From Gammaproteobacteria bacterium (GTDB lineage: Bacteria; Pseudomonadota; Gammaproteobacteria; UBA12402), in the NCBI GenBank assembly GCA_028282395.1, contig JANQHY010000286.1:1-27239 (forward strand): a DNA stretch of 27,239 nt, given 5' to 3'. Below the pieces are notes generated by a model. The model was not told where the DNA came from and did no database searches. It saw nothing but the letters and a program-made list of their open reading frames with translations. The position numbers and the translations under genes are program-made. Shown one piece after another: positions 1 to 8,298 of this stretch (position 1 is the first letter of the stretch; each line of letters opens with the position of its first letter).

Positions 1-1239
1 AACCACCACCTGACTCATATCGGCACAAGTGTTGTCGCATTATTAATTCTAACTTTTATGTTACTTAATTTTTGGGGTGCAAAATTATTATCTAAATCGA
101 ATAATATTATCAGTACAATTAAAATATTAACCCCAGTAGTGATCTCAATTATTATCATTGCAACTGCTTTTCATGCCAGCAACTTCTCACAAGCACACTC
201 TCAAGGTGGATTACTACCTTTCCATTTGGAAAATACTTTTACCATGATTATGACTGGCGGAACAATTCTTGCTTTTAATGGTTTCCAATGTGTGGCAAGT
301 TTCTGTGCTGAAGCAAAAGACCCTAGACGCAACGTACCACGGGCACTGGTGATTTCATTACTCATTGCTCTGGGCATCTACTTACTGCTACAGACAGCCT
401 TTATCGGCGCCTTACCGACCAAAATGGTTAATAACGGTTGGGGAGCTTTAAACTTCAACTCGCCTCTGGCACAATTAACAACGTTAATCGGCTTAAACAT
501 CATTACACTGATTTTATACATTGATGCTTGTATCAGCCCATCTGGTACTGGATTAGTATATTCAGGAACGACTGGCCGAATGTTAACTGCCATGTCACAA
601 GAGAAGCAGGCACCGAAATTCTTTAATATCCTCCATCCTAAATATCACTTTTCAAGAAGATCACTTGTCTTCAACACTATATTAGCGGTCGGACTGGTAA
701 CACTATTCCGTAATTGGCACAGCTTAATGATTGTTGTCAGCCAATTTCATGTCATGTCTTTTATGGCGTGCCCATTAGCGGTGATGCGGATAAGATTACG
801 CGAAGGGTTGGGCGAAGGCAAAAACTATGTGATGCCATGCGCAAAACTGCTCTGCCCGTTACTATTTGTCGTCTTTACTATCCTCTACTGCGCAACGAAT
901 ATTCAGCATCTATTATTTACTTCACTGGTTACACTAGTATTCTACAGTGTCTACCTAGTCGTAAATAATGAAGGAAATATATCAAAAATCTTCTTTGCCT
1001 TAAAACGTAGCTATGTCTTTGCCGGCTATCTGTTATGGTTAACTATTGTTGACATATTAAATAGCATCCATGGTAAAGCTGCGAATGTGGAAATGGGTTT
1101 ACATATTACCTTCTACGGCATACTAATTGTTTCCAGCCTAGCCTTCTACTACTACATGGTCTATGGTTATCAACGAGCTGAAATCAGCCCTACAACAGAA
1201 GGAAGCGGTATCTTAGCAAGCAGTGGAGCAACAGCATAG
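1..1239 (+). CDS. APC-family amino acid permease, C-terminal part (5' end outside window)
   Basis: The reading frame is open from base 1, so the gene begins upstream of the window; the ATG at 58 is internal. The visible 413 codons are a string of hydrophobic helices. They include the APC-type stretch GFQCVASFCAEAKDPRRNVP (Phe-Gln in a membrane helix, then an Ala-Glu-Glu/Asp-rich cytoplasmic loop), the usual signature of amino acid/polyamine/organocation permeases between TM6 and TM7. The family has 12 helices and roughly 450–500 residues, so about the first one to two helices are missing. The protein would import or exchange amino acids across the inner membrane; the substrate cannot be read. 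It ends in a short polar tail, and a strong intrinsic terminator lies about 35 bases past the stop, so transcription ends here. Confidence 0.85.
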   Translation, partial: NHHLTHIGTSVVALLILTFMLLNFWGAKLLSKSNNIISTIKILTPVVISIIIIATAFHASNFSQAHSQGGLLPFHLENTFTMIMTGGTILAFNGFQCVASFCAEAKDPRRNVPRALVISLLIALGIYLLLQTAFIGALPTKMVNNGWGALNFNSPLAQLTTLIGLNIITLILYIDACISPSGTGLVYSGTTGRMLTAMSQEKQAPKFFNILHPKYHFSRRSLVFNTILAVGLVTLFRNWHSLMIVVSQFHVMSFMACPLAVMRIRLREGLGEGKNYVMPCAKLLCPLLFVVFTILYCATNIQHLLFTSLVTLVFYSVYLVVNNEGNISKIFFALKRSYVFAGYLLWLTIVDILNSIHGKAANVEMGLHITFYGILIVSSLAFYYYMVYGYQRAEISPTTEGSGILASSGATA

Positions 1240-1274
1240 TTCTACTACTATTAAATTGATAAAAACATCCATCA

Positions 1275-1306
1275 ACCAGGGCACAGCAATGTGCCCTGGT
1301 TTTTTG
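1275..1306 (+). terminator. Rho-independent terminator after the permease
   Basis: A perfect 10-bp inverted repeat (accagggcac / gtgccctggt) with a 6-base loop is followed directly by a run of T. It is GC-rich in an AT-rich setting and sits 35 bases after the permease stop. This is the clearest terminator in the window. Confidence 0.9.
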
Positions 1307-1524
1307 TATACAGTCACAAGACTATCCAGTGATAAAAAATCATAAAATAATTTTTTCTTGAAACTGCCCTATCATCTCACCATCTTCAGTTCAGTTGTCA
1401 CGAGGTTTTCAAGCCCTCTCTTTCGACAGCCTCCAAATTCCGTTGTCCCGTGATCTGTCCGCGATACGATGAGGTATTAGTACAATGAGTCGACGTGGCA
1501 CTGGTGTTACAGGTTAGGCTAAGT

Positions 1525-2154
1525 TTATAATTTACACTTCTCTGCTAAATGGATTAAGTCAACTTCATTTTCTACATTTAACCGCTGAAAAATTCGTTGG
1601 CGATAATCTTCAATAGTTTTTATTCCTAATGCAAGCTCTATACTAATTTCATTTACCTTCTTACCTTCAATAAGCATCATCATAATATCAAACTCTCTAT
1701 CAGAGAGCTGTAAAAAAGGTGTGGTTTTCTGATCAGAGAATCTCTGTTTCACTAACCGATTAATAATTTGCGGCTCAAGATAACATTTCCCTGCAGCAAC
1801 ATGACGCACAACATCACATAAGGCCTCTTTTTGAATGGCTTTATTCAAATATCCTGACGCCCCCATCTGCAGCACGCGGATTGGTGGCACATCACTTTCA
1901 CAAGCTGTTAGTATAATAATTTTAATTTGCGGATAGGCGCGCAAAATGCGCCGCGTTGCTAACAATCCACTACCTTTAGGCATATGCAGATCCATTAGTA
2001 CCAAATCAATTTGGTTATTGTTATGAATCATATTAATTGCTTCAACACCATTAGCCGCTTCAGCAACCACTTCAATATCATTAACCTCAACCAACAGTTC
2101 ACGAATTCCCGCGCGCACAACATGATGATCATCAACAACTAATAACCGTATCAT
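1525..2154 (-). CDS. LuxR-family response regulator, GacA/LetA/UvrY-like
   Basis: A two-domain transcription factor of about 209 residues. The N-terminal receiver has the acidic pair (VDD, residues 8–9 from the chosen start), the phosphoacceptor Asp in LVLMDLHMP (residue 55), the switch Thr in IIILTA and the conserved Lys in GYLNKA. A C-terminal LuxR/NarL-type helix-turn-helix follows (LSDREFDIMMMLIEGKKVNE through the KTIEDYRQRIFQRL recognition helix). Length and layout match GacA/LetA, which in Legionella controls the switch to the transmissive phase through small RNAs and CsrA. A GTG four codons upstream (2166) is also open, but it lies inside the GGTGAAG ribosome-binding site that serves the ATG at 2154. 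No sensor kinase is adjacent. It is divergent from a paralogue at 2519. The specific role (LetA itself or a relative) cannot be decided. Confidence 0.88.
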   Translation of the reverse strand: MIRLLVVDDHHVVRAGIRELLVEVNDIEVVAEAANGVEAINMIHNNNQIDLVLMDLHMPKGSGLLATRRILRAYPQIKIIILTACESDVPPIRVLQMGASGYLNKAIQKEALCDVVRHVAAGKCYLEPQIINRLVKQRFSDQKTTPFLQLSDREFDIMMMLIEGKKVNEISIELALGIKTIEDYRQRIFQRLNVENEVDLIHLAEKCKL

Positions 2155-2415
2155 AATAATCTTCACCGTTCATATGATATTGCCACCATTAAAGAATTGA
2201 CGTCTCTACTGCGAGAAAACACATTACAATAATCAAAATAGCACCAAAACTACCATATGCTTATCAAGAAAAACCACTACTCTATTAACTTAACTGCATT
2301 ACATAGATAAAATCTATACTAAAAAGTTTGAAATGATTGAAAGAAAAGCTCTTTATAAATGTAGTATTTTATCATATTTAATTGTAGATTTATGTCTTAT
2401 TAAATAAATTTTGTT

Positions 2416-2435
2416 TAAAAAAAGATCTTTTTTTA
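2416..2435. repeat. Perfect 20-bp palindrome (A-tract, GATC centre, T-tract)
   Basis: T, seven A, GATC, seven T, A: both halves match exactly. It lies about 85 bases upstream of the rightward regulator start and 260 bases upstream of the leftward one. It could be an operator for a dimeric regulator, or a weak bidirectional terminator hairpin. The low complexity of the arms lowers its weight. Confidence 0.4.
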
Positions 2436-2474
2436 CATAAAATCCACCAATATCTATAAAACTTTATTAATAAA

Positions 2475-2483
2475 TGATATACT
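2475..2483 (+). promoter_or_regulatory. Extended −10 promoter candidate for the rightward regulator
   Basis: TGATATACT fits the extended −10 form (TG, one base, TATAAT with one mismatch). No good −35 box is seen at the usual distance. Transcription would start near 2490, giving a leader of about 30 bases before the AGGAGAGG ribosome site and the ATG at 2519. Confidence 0.35.
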
Positions 2484-2518
2484 TCTCTCGTTTTTAGGAT
2501 GAAACACAGGAGAGGATT

Positions 2519-3181
2519 ATGATGATTAATGTATTAATTGCCGATGATCAACTTTTAGTAAGGAATGCTATCAGCACTGTTTTAAGCAACAATGACAACA
2601 TTAATATTACTGGTGAAGCGAAGACAGGTGGCGAAGTGGTAAAAATGGCGCGCTCAAAACGAGTAGATGTCATACTGATGGACCTTAATTTACCAGAAAT
2701 GAGTGGCCTTGAAGCAACCCGCAGAATTCTCTCTTTTGCTCCTAGCACCAAAATATTAGTATTAACTGGCCGTCGTGATGATATTTATCCTCTACGCTTA
2801 CTACGCGCTGGAGCTGTTGGCTATTTAACAAAAGGCAATGAGCAAGGAGAGCTAGTTAATGCTATCCGCAGTGTTGCTGCAGGCGAACAGTATCTACCAA
2901 CAAAAGTAGCCAAACGTCTAGCACTGTGCCGATTTGCCATGGATAGCTCTAATCCTTTCAATAGCCTCTCTGATCGTGAACTTGAGGTTATGCTGATGAT
3001 TGTCACCGGCAAACAAACAAATGAAATTGCTGATGAACTACATCTTAGCCCACAAACCGTTAATTGCTATCGTCATCGATTATTAAAACAACTCAATGTA
3101 AGAAATGATGTTGCGCTGACCTATTTAGCTGCACGCTATAACTTAATTGATGTCCCATTAACTGCTGAAGATGGTGTTTGA
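2519..3181 (+). CDS. LuxR-family response regulator, GacA/LetA/UvrY-like (paralogue)
   Basis: 220 residues with the same layout as the divergent gene at 1525–2154. The receiver has the acidic pair Asp9–Asp10, phosphoacceptor Asp55 (VILMDLNLP), Thr83 and Lys105 (GYLTKG). A LuxR-type DNA-binding domain follows (LSDRELEVMLMIVTGKQTNE, then SPQTVNCYRHRLLKQLNV). All phosphotransfer residues are present, so it should be a phosphorylation-controlled transcription factor. The start is supported by AGGAGAGG seven bases upstream. An ATG pair at the start leaves a one-residue ambiguity. The similarity across both domains and the back-to-back placement point to a local duplication followed by divergence. 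The partner kinase must be encoded elsewhere. Confidence 0.9.
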   Translation: MMINVLIADDQLLVRNAISTVLSNNDNINITGEAKTGGEVVKMARSKRVDVILMDLNLPEMSGLEATRRILSFAPSTKILVLTGRRDDIYPLRLLRAGAVGYLTKGNEQGELVNAIRSVAAGEQYLPTKVAKRLALCRFAMDSSNPFNSLSDRELEVMLMIVTGKQTNEIADELHLSPQTVNCYRHRLLKQLNVRNDVALTYLAARYNLIDVPLTAEDGV

Positions 3182-3501
3182 TTCAACCAATTCGCCAATT
3201 AAAGCTAATTTTCACAAATTTTTTTGGAAATTCTCTATTTTTTTCGTTTTACGAAGAAAATATGCTTTACCATAACTCTTATGTATTAGTAGATAGGGTA
3301 CGGCTTCTGAGAGACATCATACTCAAATGATAAGGAACTATAATCAAGACAGTATGAGACTTGATCCCTACTTTAAGCGAACATTTCTGTAATCCATTAT
3401 CAGAAAACTAAATAATGCGACTAACTACCTAAATACATCAACAGCCTAAGCTATGGCTATTTTAATTACCACATAATTATTACATTTAGGGGGATATCAA
3501 T
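3182..3501. other. 320-base intergenic region, no gene recognised
   Basis: AT-rich leader between the rightward response regulator and the next gene. An A/T-rich hairpin (3237–3261: a TTCGT/ACGAA core, extended by A–T pairs and one G·U) lies about 60 bases after the regulator stop. It lacks a T-run on its 3' side and so is not a convincing terminator. A purine-rich GGGGGAT ribosome site lies just before the ATG at 3502. I found no ORF or known RNA; an unrecognised small RNA is possible. Confidence 0.4.
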
Positions 3502-4368
3502 ATGTTACCATCAGAAAACCACTCTTCTACAAATTGTTCAAAAATAGTGCATTTTGAGCAAATTAATCATTTCATTAAATCCTATAATTGGCCATCTACT
3601 CAGCGAGAAGCTACATGCTGTTTTACTCCATATAGCTTATATTTTGATCTACTTAATATACCGATGAATCACTATATAAATCGTTTGTCACGCTGCATTA
3701 AGGCCCAAAAAAAGTTAGGCGATATTGTAAAAACGGCATTACAACTATCAAATGATTCTCTAATAACTAAAATAGCGCTACAAGAGCAGTGGAAATCTAC
3801 TAGCCATCATGCTTTCAATCATTGGCATATTCAACTAACGATATTACAATGGCAACTGTTATTACTGCTAATGTCGGCAAAATCTAGCCAACGATACTAT
3901 CCACTGCGTCATAATAGCATGACGATCCACTCTATTATGGAAGAGCAATATGAGTTCCCAGAACCACTATATCTCATTTTGTCAGGAACTCTAAAATGGC
4001 CAATGTCAGAGATTAGACCATTCTCCTCACTGTGGACAACCAATCGAGTTACAAAGGGTAGAAACAGTACTACTCAACATCTACTCTCAACACCCATTGA
4101 CCTTGTGCTTATCGACATCGACTATGCTGATAAAGAGAGCCTCAATCTCTGCCGTTACTTGCGTACACAACATTTTACCGCGCCAATATTAGCAATTATT
4201 ATTGATAATAATACTAGTAATTTTCTTGCTATTAAGCAGTCTATCCAACTAGCTGATATTAACGATTACTGCAACTGGCCATTAACAAACCAATCATGGG
4301 AAGCCTGGATTAATCACTGGTTACCTAACCGTATGACAACCATTAGCTATGTTAAGCGCATAAAATAA
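3502..4368 (+). CDS. Protein with C-terminal degenerate receiver-like domain, unknown N-terminus
   Basis: 288 residues. The first ~150 match nothing I recognise: rich in His, Trp, Gln and Tyr, with a Leu-rich helix around residues 110–125 (short for a membrane span). From about residue 155 the pattern resembles a CheY-like fold: a beta strand (LYLILSG), a strand ending in Asp (DLVLIDIDY, Asp205 at the phosphoacceptor position), a helix (SLNLCRYLRTQ) and another strand (APILAIII). The acidic pair expected in the first strand is missing, so phosphorylation is doubtful. The C-terminal half, from the Asp strand to the W-x-x-x-W-L-P ending, aligns with the next gene. The ribosome site is GGGGGAT, and the downstream gene starts 10 bases after the stop, so the two are probably co-transcribed. 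Function is not known. Confidence 0.6.
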   Translation: MLPSENHSSTNCSKIVHFEQINHFIKSYNWPSTQREATCCFTPYSLYFDLLNIPMNHYINRLSRCIKAQKKLGDIVKTALQLSNDSLITKIALQEQWKSTSHHAFNHWHIQLTILQWQLLLLLMSAKSSQRYYPLRHNSMTIHSIMEEQYEFPEPLYLILSGTLKWPMSEIRPFSSLWTTNRVTKGRNSTTQHLLSTPIDLVLIDIDYADKESLNLCRYLRTQHFTAPILAIIIDNNTSNFLAIKQSIQLADINDYCNWPLTNQSWEAWINHWLPNRMTTISYVKRIK

Positions 4369-4378
4369 AAGGAGAAAA

Positions 4379-4816
4379 ATGATGCGGATAAAAAACACAA
4401 CATTAAATAGTTCACCTTACCTACTTTTAGTAGAAAGTCACCCAGCATTAGCATTTTCCTGGAAAAGCATGCTGGAGCGAATCGGCTTCCAAATTGCATT
4501 AGCCTGTAACGAGGAGCGTGCATTGATGCTGTCAAAAAGTCAACCTGATCTAATTATATTACCAATTGACGAAATCAGCATTGATGGTTTAAAACTCTGT
4601 CGCTGTTTACGCGCCGAAGGAGTAACAATTCCAATCCTCGGATTAGTCAGTGATATGCTGAAAGAGATCGCTCCAGCAGCTTGTCGAGAAGTAAAAATCA
4701 ATGATTACCATGTTCATTGCCATAAACGCCCGATTGACGAAGAAGGCTGGCTAAAGTGGTTGTTGAATTGGTTGCCAAAAGAGAAAGTAGAAACTATGTC
4801 TATACTACGAAGATAA
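4379..4816 (+). CDS. Stand-alone degenerate receiver-domain protein
   Basis: 145 residues, almost entirely one receiver-like fold: strand 1 YLLLVES (residues 14–20), helix to residue 34, strand 3 DLIILPID (57–64), then LKLCRCLRAEG and the strand IPILGLV. Pro62 replaces the phosphoacceptor Asp, and Glu19–Ser20 stands where the acidic pair should be. It is therefore a pseudo-receiver that probably cannot be phosphorylated. The C-terminal INDY…W…NWLP segment matches the end of the preceding protein, so the two are paralogous over this domain. An AGGAG lies 5–8 bases before a tandem ATG pair. Such domains usually act through protein–protein contact; the partner is unknown, but two LuxR-type regulators lie just upstream. 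Confidence 0.65.
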   Translation: MMRIKNTTLNSSPYLLLVESHPALAFSWKSMLERIGFQIALACNEERALMLSKSQPDLIILPIDEISIDGLKLCRCLRAEGVTIPILGLVSDMLKEIAPAACREVKINDYHVHCHKRPIDEEGWLKWLLNWLPKEKVETMSILRR

Positions 4817-4909
4817 AATGAGCCTATACACCTCTCTAAGAGAGAAGCAATCGTAAGGATACGTTGAAATAAATAAAGTCTTTCAAGAAATGTTAATAAG
4901 GACTATACG

Positions 4910-4928
4910 CTACTATATTATATAGTAG
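4910..4928. repeat. Inverted repeat upstream of the amine oxidase gene
   Basis: CTACTATA and TATAGTAG, perfect 8-bp arms around a 3-base centre, about 80 bases before the amine oxidase start. The position suits an operator overlapping its promoter. No T-run follows on the plus strand, so it is not a typical terminator for the gene upstream. Confidence 0.35.
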
Positions 4929-5006
4929 GCGATAAAAAACATTGCCCTTATTGATTTTACTTACTTTCACAATGATAATTCATAAAAAAATAATAAGGAG
5001 TAATAG

Positions 5007-6566
5007 ATGAACAATTTTTACCATCGCATAGGGCGCATTGGCAGTCTAGTAGGTTTAACTGCTGCTCCTTGTGCACTATTTTATAACCGGTATAATATGA
5101 CAACGGAAAAGAGTTTACGCAACCATGCTAAAGTAGCTGTCATCGGCGCAGGCCTAACCGGCCTTAACGCAGCCAAGGTAATAAAAGAAAAATCAAAGGA
5201 GCCATTAGAGACAAATGTAACAATATTTGAGGCAATGCCAAAAGTAGGCGGGCGTGTCAAGACAAATTACTCAGAAAATAGCTCACTGTATTCTGAACAT
5301 GGCGCACTTCTTATTGCCAATACTGATAAAAATGTTATTACTTTAGCAGATGAATTAGATCTAGAACTACAAAACCGTATTGACCCTATCCATCAGCGTT
5401 ATTTCATCAATGGCAATTGGACCGATAAAACCAGATTCAACGAAATATTTGCAAAATACATTATTAATGAAATAATCACTCTACAAATTAATGAGGCAAG
5501 TGATTGGTTGACACATCCACAACTTGATAATCTATCCTTAGAGGAGTTTTTACGGATTAAGACTGCCGATCTCTCGCAACAAGAGAGTGACTATATTGTT
5601 CAAACGATTATGTCGAACTTCGTTGGGTTGTGTAGTGGAGATATTAAAAAATATCCTGCACTCGAGGCACTTCGTGATTTTAGCCAATATCTAAAAACGA
5701 CTGGTTTTTTCTCCATTAAAGGCGGCAATGAGCTACTAGCGATAAAATTGGCGGAAAAGGTAAAGCAACAAGGGACTGTAATAAACTGTGAACACCCCGT
5801 TACTAACATTATACAGAAAGAGGGAAAAGTTATCGTAGGGTTTAGAAACAAAAACGGTTACCATGAACAAGAGTTCGATCGTGTTATTATAGCAGTCCCA
5901 CCTTCGATGCTAAATAGCAACTATTCTGAATCGATAGAGTTTAAACCACCTCTACCGCAGCAAGAGCTATTCGATGATCTTCCTTACAATAAAACTGTGA
6001 CAAGAGTTTATTTTGAAACTGAAGATCGCCCGTGGTTAAAAGATAGTCCAACCGCTGCCGCAATTATAGGCGATGTCGACGGCGCATTATGGATAGAGGA
6101 CCACACATCACATTTACCTGCTGACCAAGGTGCAATAATAGAGATACATGCTAGTGGAAATATTGGATTGGCAATACAAAATGCTGACAATCCAATAGAA
6201 ATGGCACAAAATATCCTTACCAATGTGTATCCCTCCCTAAAAGGAAAGTTATCCGCAGCTAAAATTGTGCTATGGGATTCCCCTTACTATCAAGGGGCTT
6301 ATGCACATTGTGGCCTAGGACAAGTCAGCCAACTTAACAAAATGGCAGAGTCCTTTAATCAAGTAGATTTCGCTGGACCCTACCTAGATATGACGAGCCC
6401 CTGCTCCATGAACGGCGCACTTAACTCGGGCGAGAATGCTGCTAATAATGCAGTTAACGAACTTAACAAAAAATTCTCACTGGATTCCGATGCAAATAAT
6501 GAGGACTATCACTCATTAACCAATTCTAAAACATCTGATGAGCAACAAACATTAACACCAGGTTGA
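5007..6566 (+). CDS. FAD-dependent amine oxidase / flavin monoamine oxidase family protein
   Basis: 519 residues. An N-terminal stretch (about 8–27) is hydrophobic and could be a signal anchor. The dinucleotide-binding motif VIGAGLTG follows at 45–52, then an acidic strand end (IFEAMP, Glu75) and GGRV (81–84), the standard FAD-binding start of the amine oxidase superfamily. Near the C-terminus, FAGPYLDM and the SMNGALNSGENAA helix match the second FAD-contact motif (in relatives, a small–Gly–small-Leu-x-SGE pattern). The last ~40 residues are polar and low in structure. AGGAG lies 6 bases before the ATG. Family members oxidise amines, polyamines or amino acids, or desaturate other substrates; the substrate here cannot be read. 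A polyamine operon lies 5.5 kb away, but no link is shown. Confidence 0.82.
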   Translation: MNNFYHRIGRIGSLVGLTAAPCALFYNRYNMTTEKSLRNHAKVAVIGAGLTGLNAAKVIKEKSKEPLETNVTIFEAMPKVGGRVKTNYSENSSLYSEHGALLIANTDKNVITLADELDLELQNRIDPIHQRYFINGNWTDKTRFNEIFAKYIINEIITLQINEASDWLTHPQLDNLSLEEFLRIKTADLSQQESDYIVQTIMSNFVGLCSGDIKKYPALEALRDFSQYLKTTGFFSIKGGNELLAIKLAEKVKQQGTVINCEHPVTNIIQKEGKVIVGFRNKNGYHEQEFDRVIIAVPPSMLNSNYSESIEFKPPLPQQELFDDLPYNKTVTRVYFETEDRPWLKDSPTAAAIIGDVDGALWIEDHTSHLPADQGAIIEIHASGNIGLAIQNADNPIEMAQNILTNVYPSLKGKLSAAKIVLWDSPYYQGAYAHCGLGQVSQLNKMAESFNQVDFAGPYLDMTSPCSMNGALNSGENAANNAVNELNKKFSLDSDANNEDYHSLTNSKTSDEQQTLTPG

Positions 6567-6707
6567 TTAGTAGGTATCCTCCTAAATGACATCCAGCAGA
6601 AATGGAGTAGGGTCCTTCTTTAACTCTGAGTCCGCAATCACATTGTGAAAGGATAGGATTTACAGATAGATGAAGGAGTCAGGGACGGTGAAGCAACGGT
6701 GCAGCCA

Positions 6708-7763
6708 TTATAACTCTTCTTTTGATACATAGTGATGGACGCCGTTGCAATAGTCCTTGACCTGGTAACTGCCTGCCTCACTGGTTGGTTGAATATAATC
6801 TGCAGTTAGCGGTACTTTCCCATGCCCACCAGGAATATCAAGAACATATGTTGGCTGACATAAGCCTGAAAAACGGCCGCGCAACTGTTTCATTAATTGC
6901 CGACCTTTCTCAATAGTCGTACGGAAATGACTGGTGCCTCGTGCCAAATCGCCATGGTGTAGATAGTAGGGTTTAATACGAAGGCGCACAAATTGACGCA
7001 TAAGAGTACTCAAGGTATCAATATCATCATTAATTCCTTTCAAGAGTACTGTCTGGCTTAACATCGGAATGCCATTATCAACTAACCGCTTAATTGCTTG
7101 CGTTGCTTCAACAGTAAACTCTTGTGGATGATTAGCATGAAGCACAACGTAAACAGGTTTATTCTTTAATTGCAATGTTGACACCATCTTCTCACTAATT
7201 CGTACTGAATCGACTACTGGAATACGGCTATGAATTCGTATTACCTCAACAGAACTAATTTCATCAAGTCGTTGCAAAATCTGTTGCAGCGACTTCGGTT
7301 TCATCATGAATGGATCGCCTCCGGTAAGAATCACCTCCCATATTTGTGGGTGATCGGCAATATATTGATATGCAGCTTCTAACTCTTCTGCTGTCAATGC
7401 TGCATTATTAGTTGCCAATTGTTCACGACGAAAACAGAAACGACAATAGACTGCGCATACCTGTAATGGCTGCAGCAAGCAACGATCTGGATAGCGATGG
7501 ATTAACCCTTTAACTACCGTGCAAGCATCATCACCAATTGGATCTACACACTCTTGGGATTGATGATTCAATTCGGCGGCATTGGGGATGAACTGCTGTC
7601 CTATTGGGTCATGCGGTTGATGGTCGATTAGTGCTGCCATTTGTGGCGTAATTGCTGTGGCAAACTTTCCTGATACCTGCTCAATTACTTCACGCTTTTG
7701 CGGCTTAATAAAACCCGCAGCAATTAAACTATCGACGGAACGTAACGTTTTATCACTGCTCAT
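6708..7763 (-). CDS. KamA-family radical SAM protein (lysine 2,3-aminomutase / EpmB type)
   Basis: 351 residues. The radical SAM cluster motif C-x3-C-x2-C is at Cys103, Cys107 and Cys110 (CAVYCRFCFRRE), followed by the SAM-contact GGDP (146–149). Further KamA-type signatures are the preceding HRYPDR, LHANHP and YYLHHGD. The length is that of short KamA homologues such as EpmB, which makes (R)-beta-lysine for elongation factor P modification; classical clostridial KamA is about 415 residues. Neither epmA nor efp is in the window, so a role in EF-P modification is inferred from family and length only. It starts 12 bases after the small membrane protein gene upstream and is probably in one transcript with it. 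It converges on the amine oxidase gene, with about 140 unremarkable bases between. Confidence 0.85.
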   Translation of the reverse strand: MSSDKTLRSVDSLIAAGFIKPQKREVIEQVSGKFATAITPQMAALIDHQPHDPIGQQFIPNAAELNHQSQECVDPIGDDACTVVKGLIHRYPDRCLLQPLQVCAVYCRFCFRREQLATNNAALTAEELEAAYQYIADHPQIWEVILTGGDPFMMKPKSLQQILQRLDEISSVEVIRIHSRIPVVDSVRISEKMVSTLQLKNKPVYVVLHANHPQEFTVEATQAIKRLVDNGIPMLSQTVLLKGINDDIDTLSTLMRQFVRLRIKPYYLHHGDLARGTSHFRTTIEKGRQLMKQLRGRFSGLCQPTYVLDIPGGHGKVPLTADYIQPTSEAGSYQVKDYCNGVHHYVSKEEL

Positions 7764-7775
7764 TATAGATAGCCT

Positions 7776-8231
7776 TTATGACTCAATCGTTTTATGCTGA
7801 CAAGCACGGCTTACCTTAACCCCATCAATAATATTCATAATAATTAGTATCATATTAATAGCGCCAGCTATTAACTCTAGACCCTGCACACTATAAAAAA
7901 ATGCAGTAAATTGCTGTACAGCACTCAGACGGTAGAGAATGATCGCTGATGGAATAAGAATAATTATTCCATTAGCAGCAATAATAGCCATCCGCTTCTT
8001 TTTCTTTTTAATTAGGCCAAGCAATTTTCCTCTGGCAAGAATATTACCACTTATTCCTGTCGCCATAATGGCAGGTATCAGTAAAAGTAGACCAAAAAGA
8101 ATAGCACGTTTAACAGTATAGATAGCATAGTGAGAACCTAATATCTCAACAATGACCGTTGACAACCAAAAAGTCAGAATAGTCAACAGTGCCACGACCG
8201 CAAACAAAATATGAAAATAGCGTAATTTCAA
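7776..8231 (-). CDS. Small membrane protein, about four helices
   Basis: 151 residues with four hydrophobic stretches (about 5–30, 42–66, 82–101 and 108–137). A lysine-rich cytoplasmic loop with five consecutive lysines (residues 76–80) lies between the second and third. No family was recognised, and there is no catalytic motif. The layout recalls small integral proteins that are often left as hypothetical. GGGAAAGG lies 6–12 bases upstream of the ATG, and a good promoter candidate lies 35–60 bases upstream. The kamA-like gene follows after 12 bases, so the two are likely co-transcribed. Confidence 0.65.
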   Translation of the reverse strand: MKLRYFHILFAVVALLTILTFWLSTVIVEILGSHYAIYTVKRAILFGLLLLIPAIMATGISGNILARGKLLGLIKKKKKRMAIIAANGIIILIPSAIILYRLSAVQQFTAFFYSVQGLELIAGAINMILIIMNIIDGVKVSRACQHKTIES

Positions 8232-8264
8232 TCCTTTCCCTCATCCGATGTCTATAAAAATAGC

Positions 8265-8293
8265 AGTGTAGCATGTTCACCAGGATCTGTCAT
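8265..8293 (-). promoter_or_regulatory. Sigma-70-type promoter for the membrane protein–kamA pair
   Basis: Read on the minus strand: ATGACA, 17 bases, TACACT. The −10 box is preceded by TGC, giving an extended −10. Transcription would start near 8258, leaving a leader of about 27 bases before the ATG at 8231. Confidence 0.5.
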
Positions 8294-8298
8294 TACCC

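Larger units (their letters stand above)
2155..2518. promoter_or_regulatory. Shared intergenic region between divergent response regulators
   Basis: A very AT-rich 364-base stretch without a credible ORF that must carry the start signals for both regulators. It contains a 20-bp perfect palindrome (2416–2435) and an extended −10 candidate for the rightward gene (2475–2483). No RNA gene was recognised in it. Confidence 0.55.
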
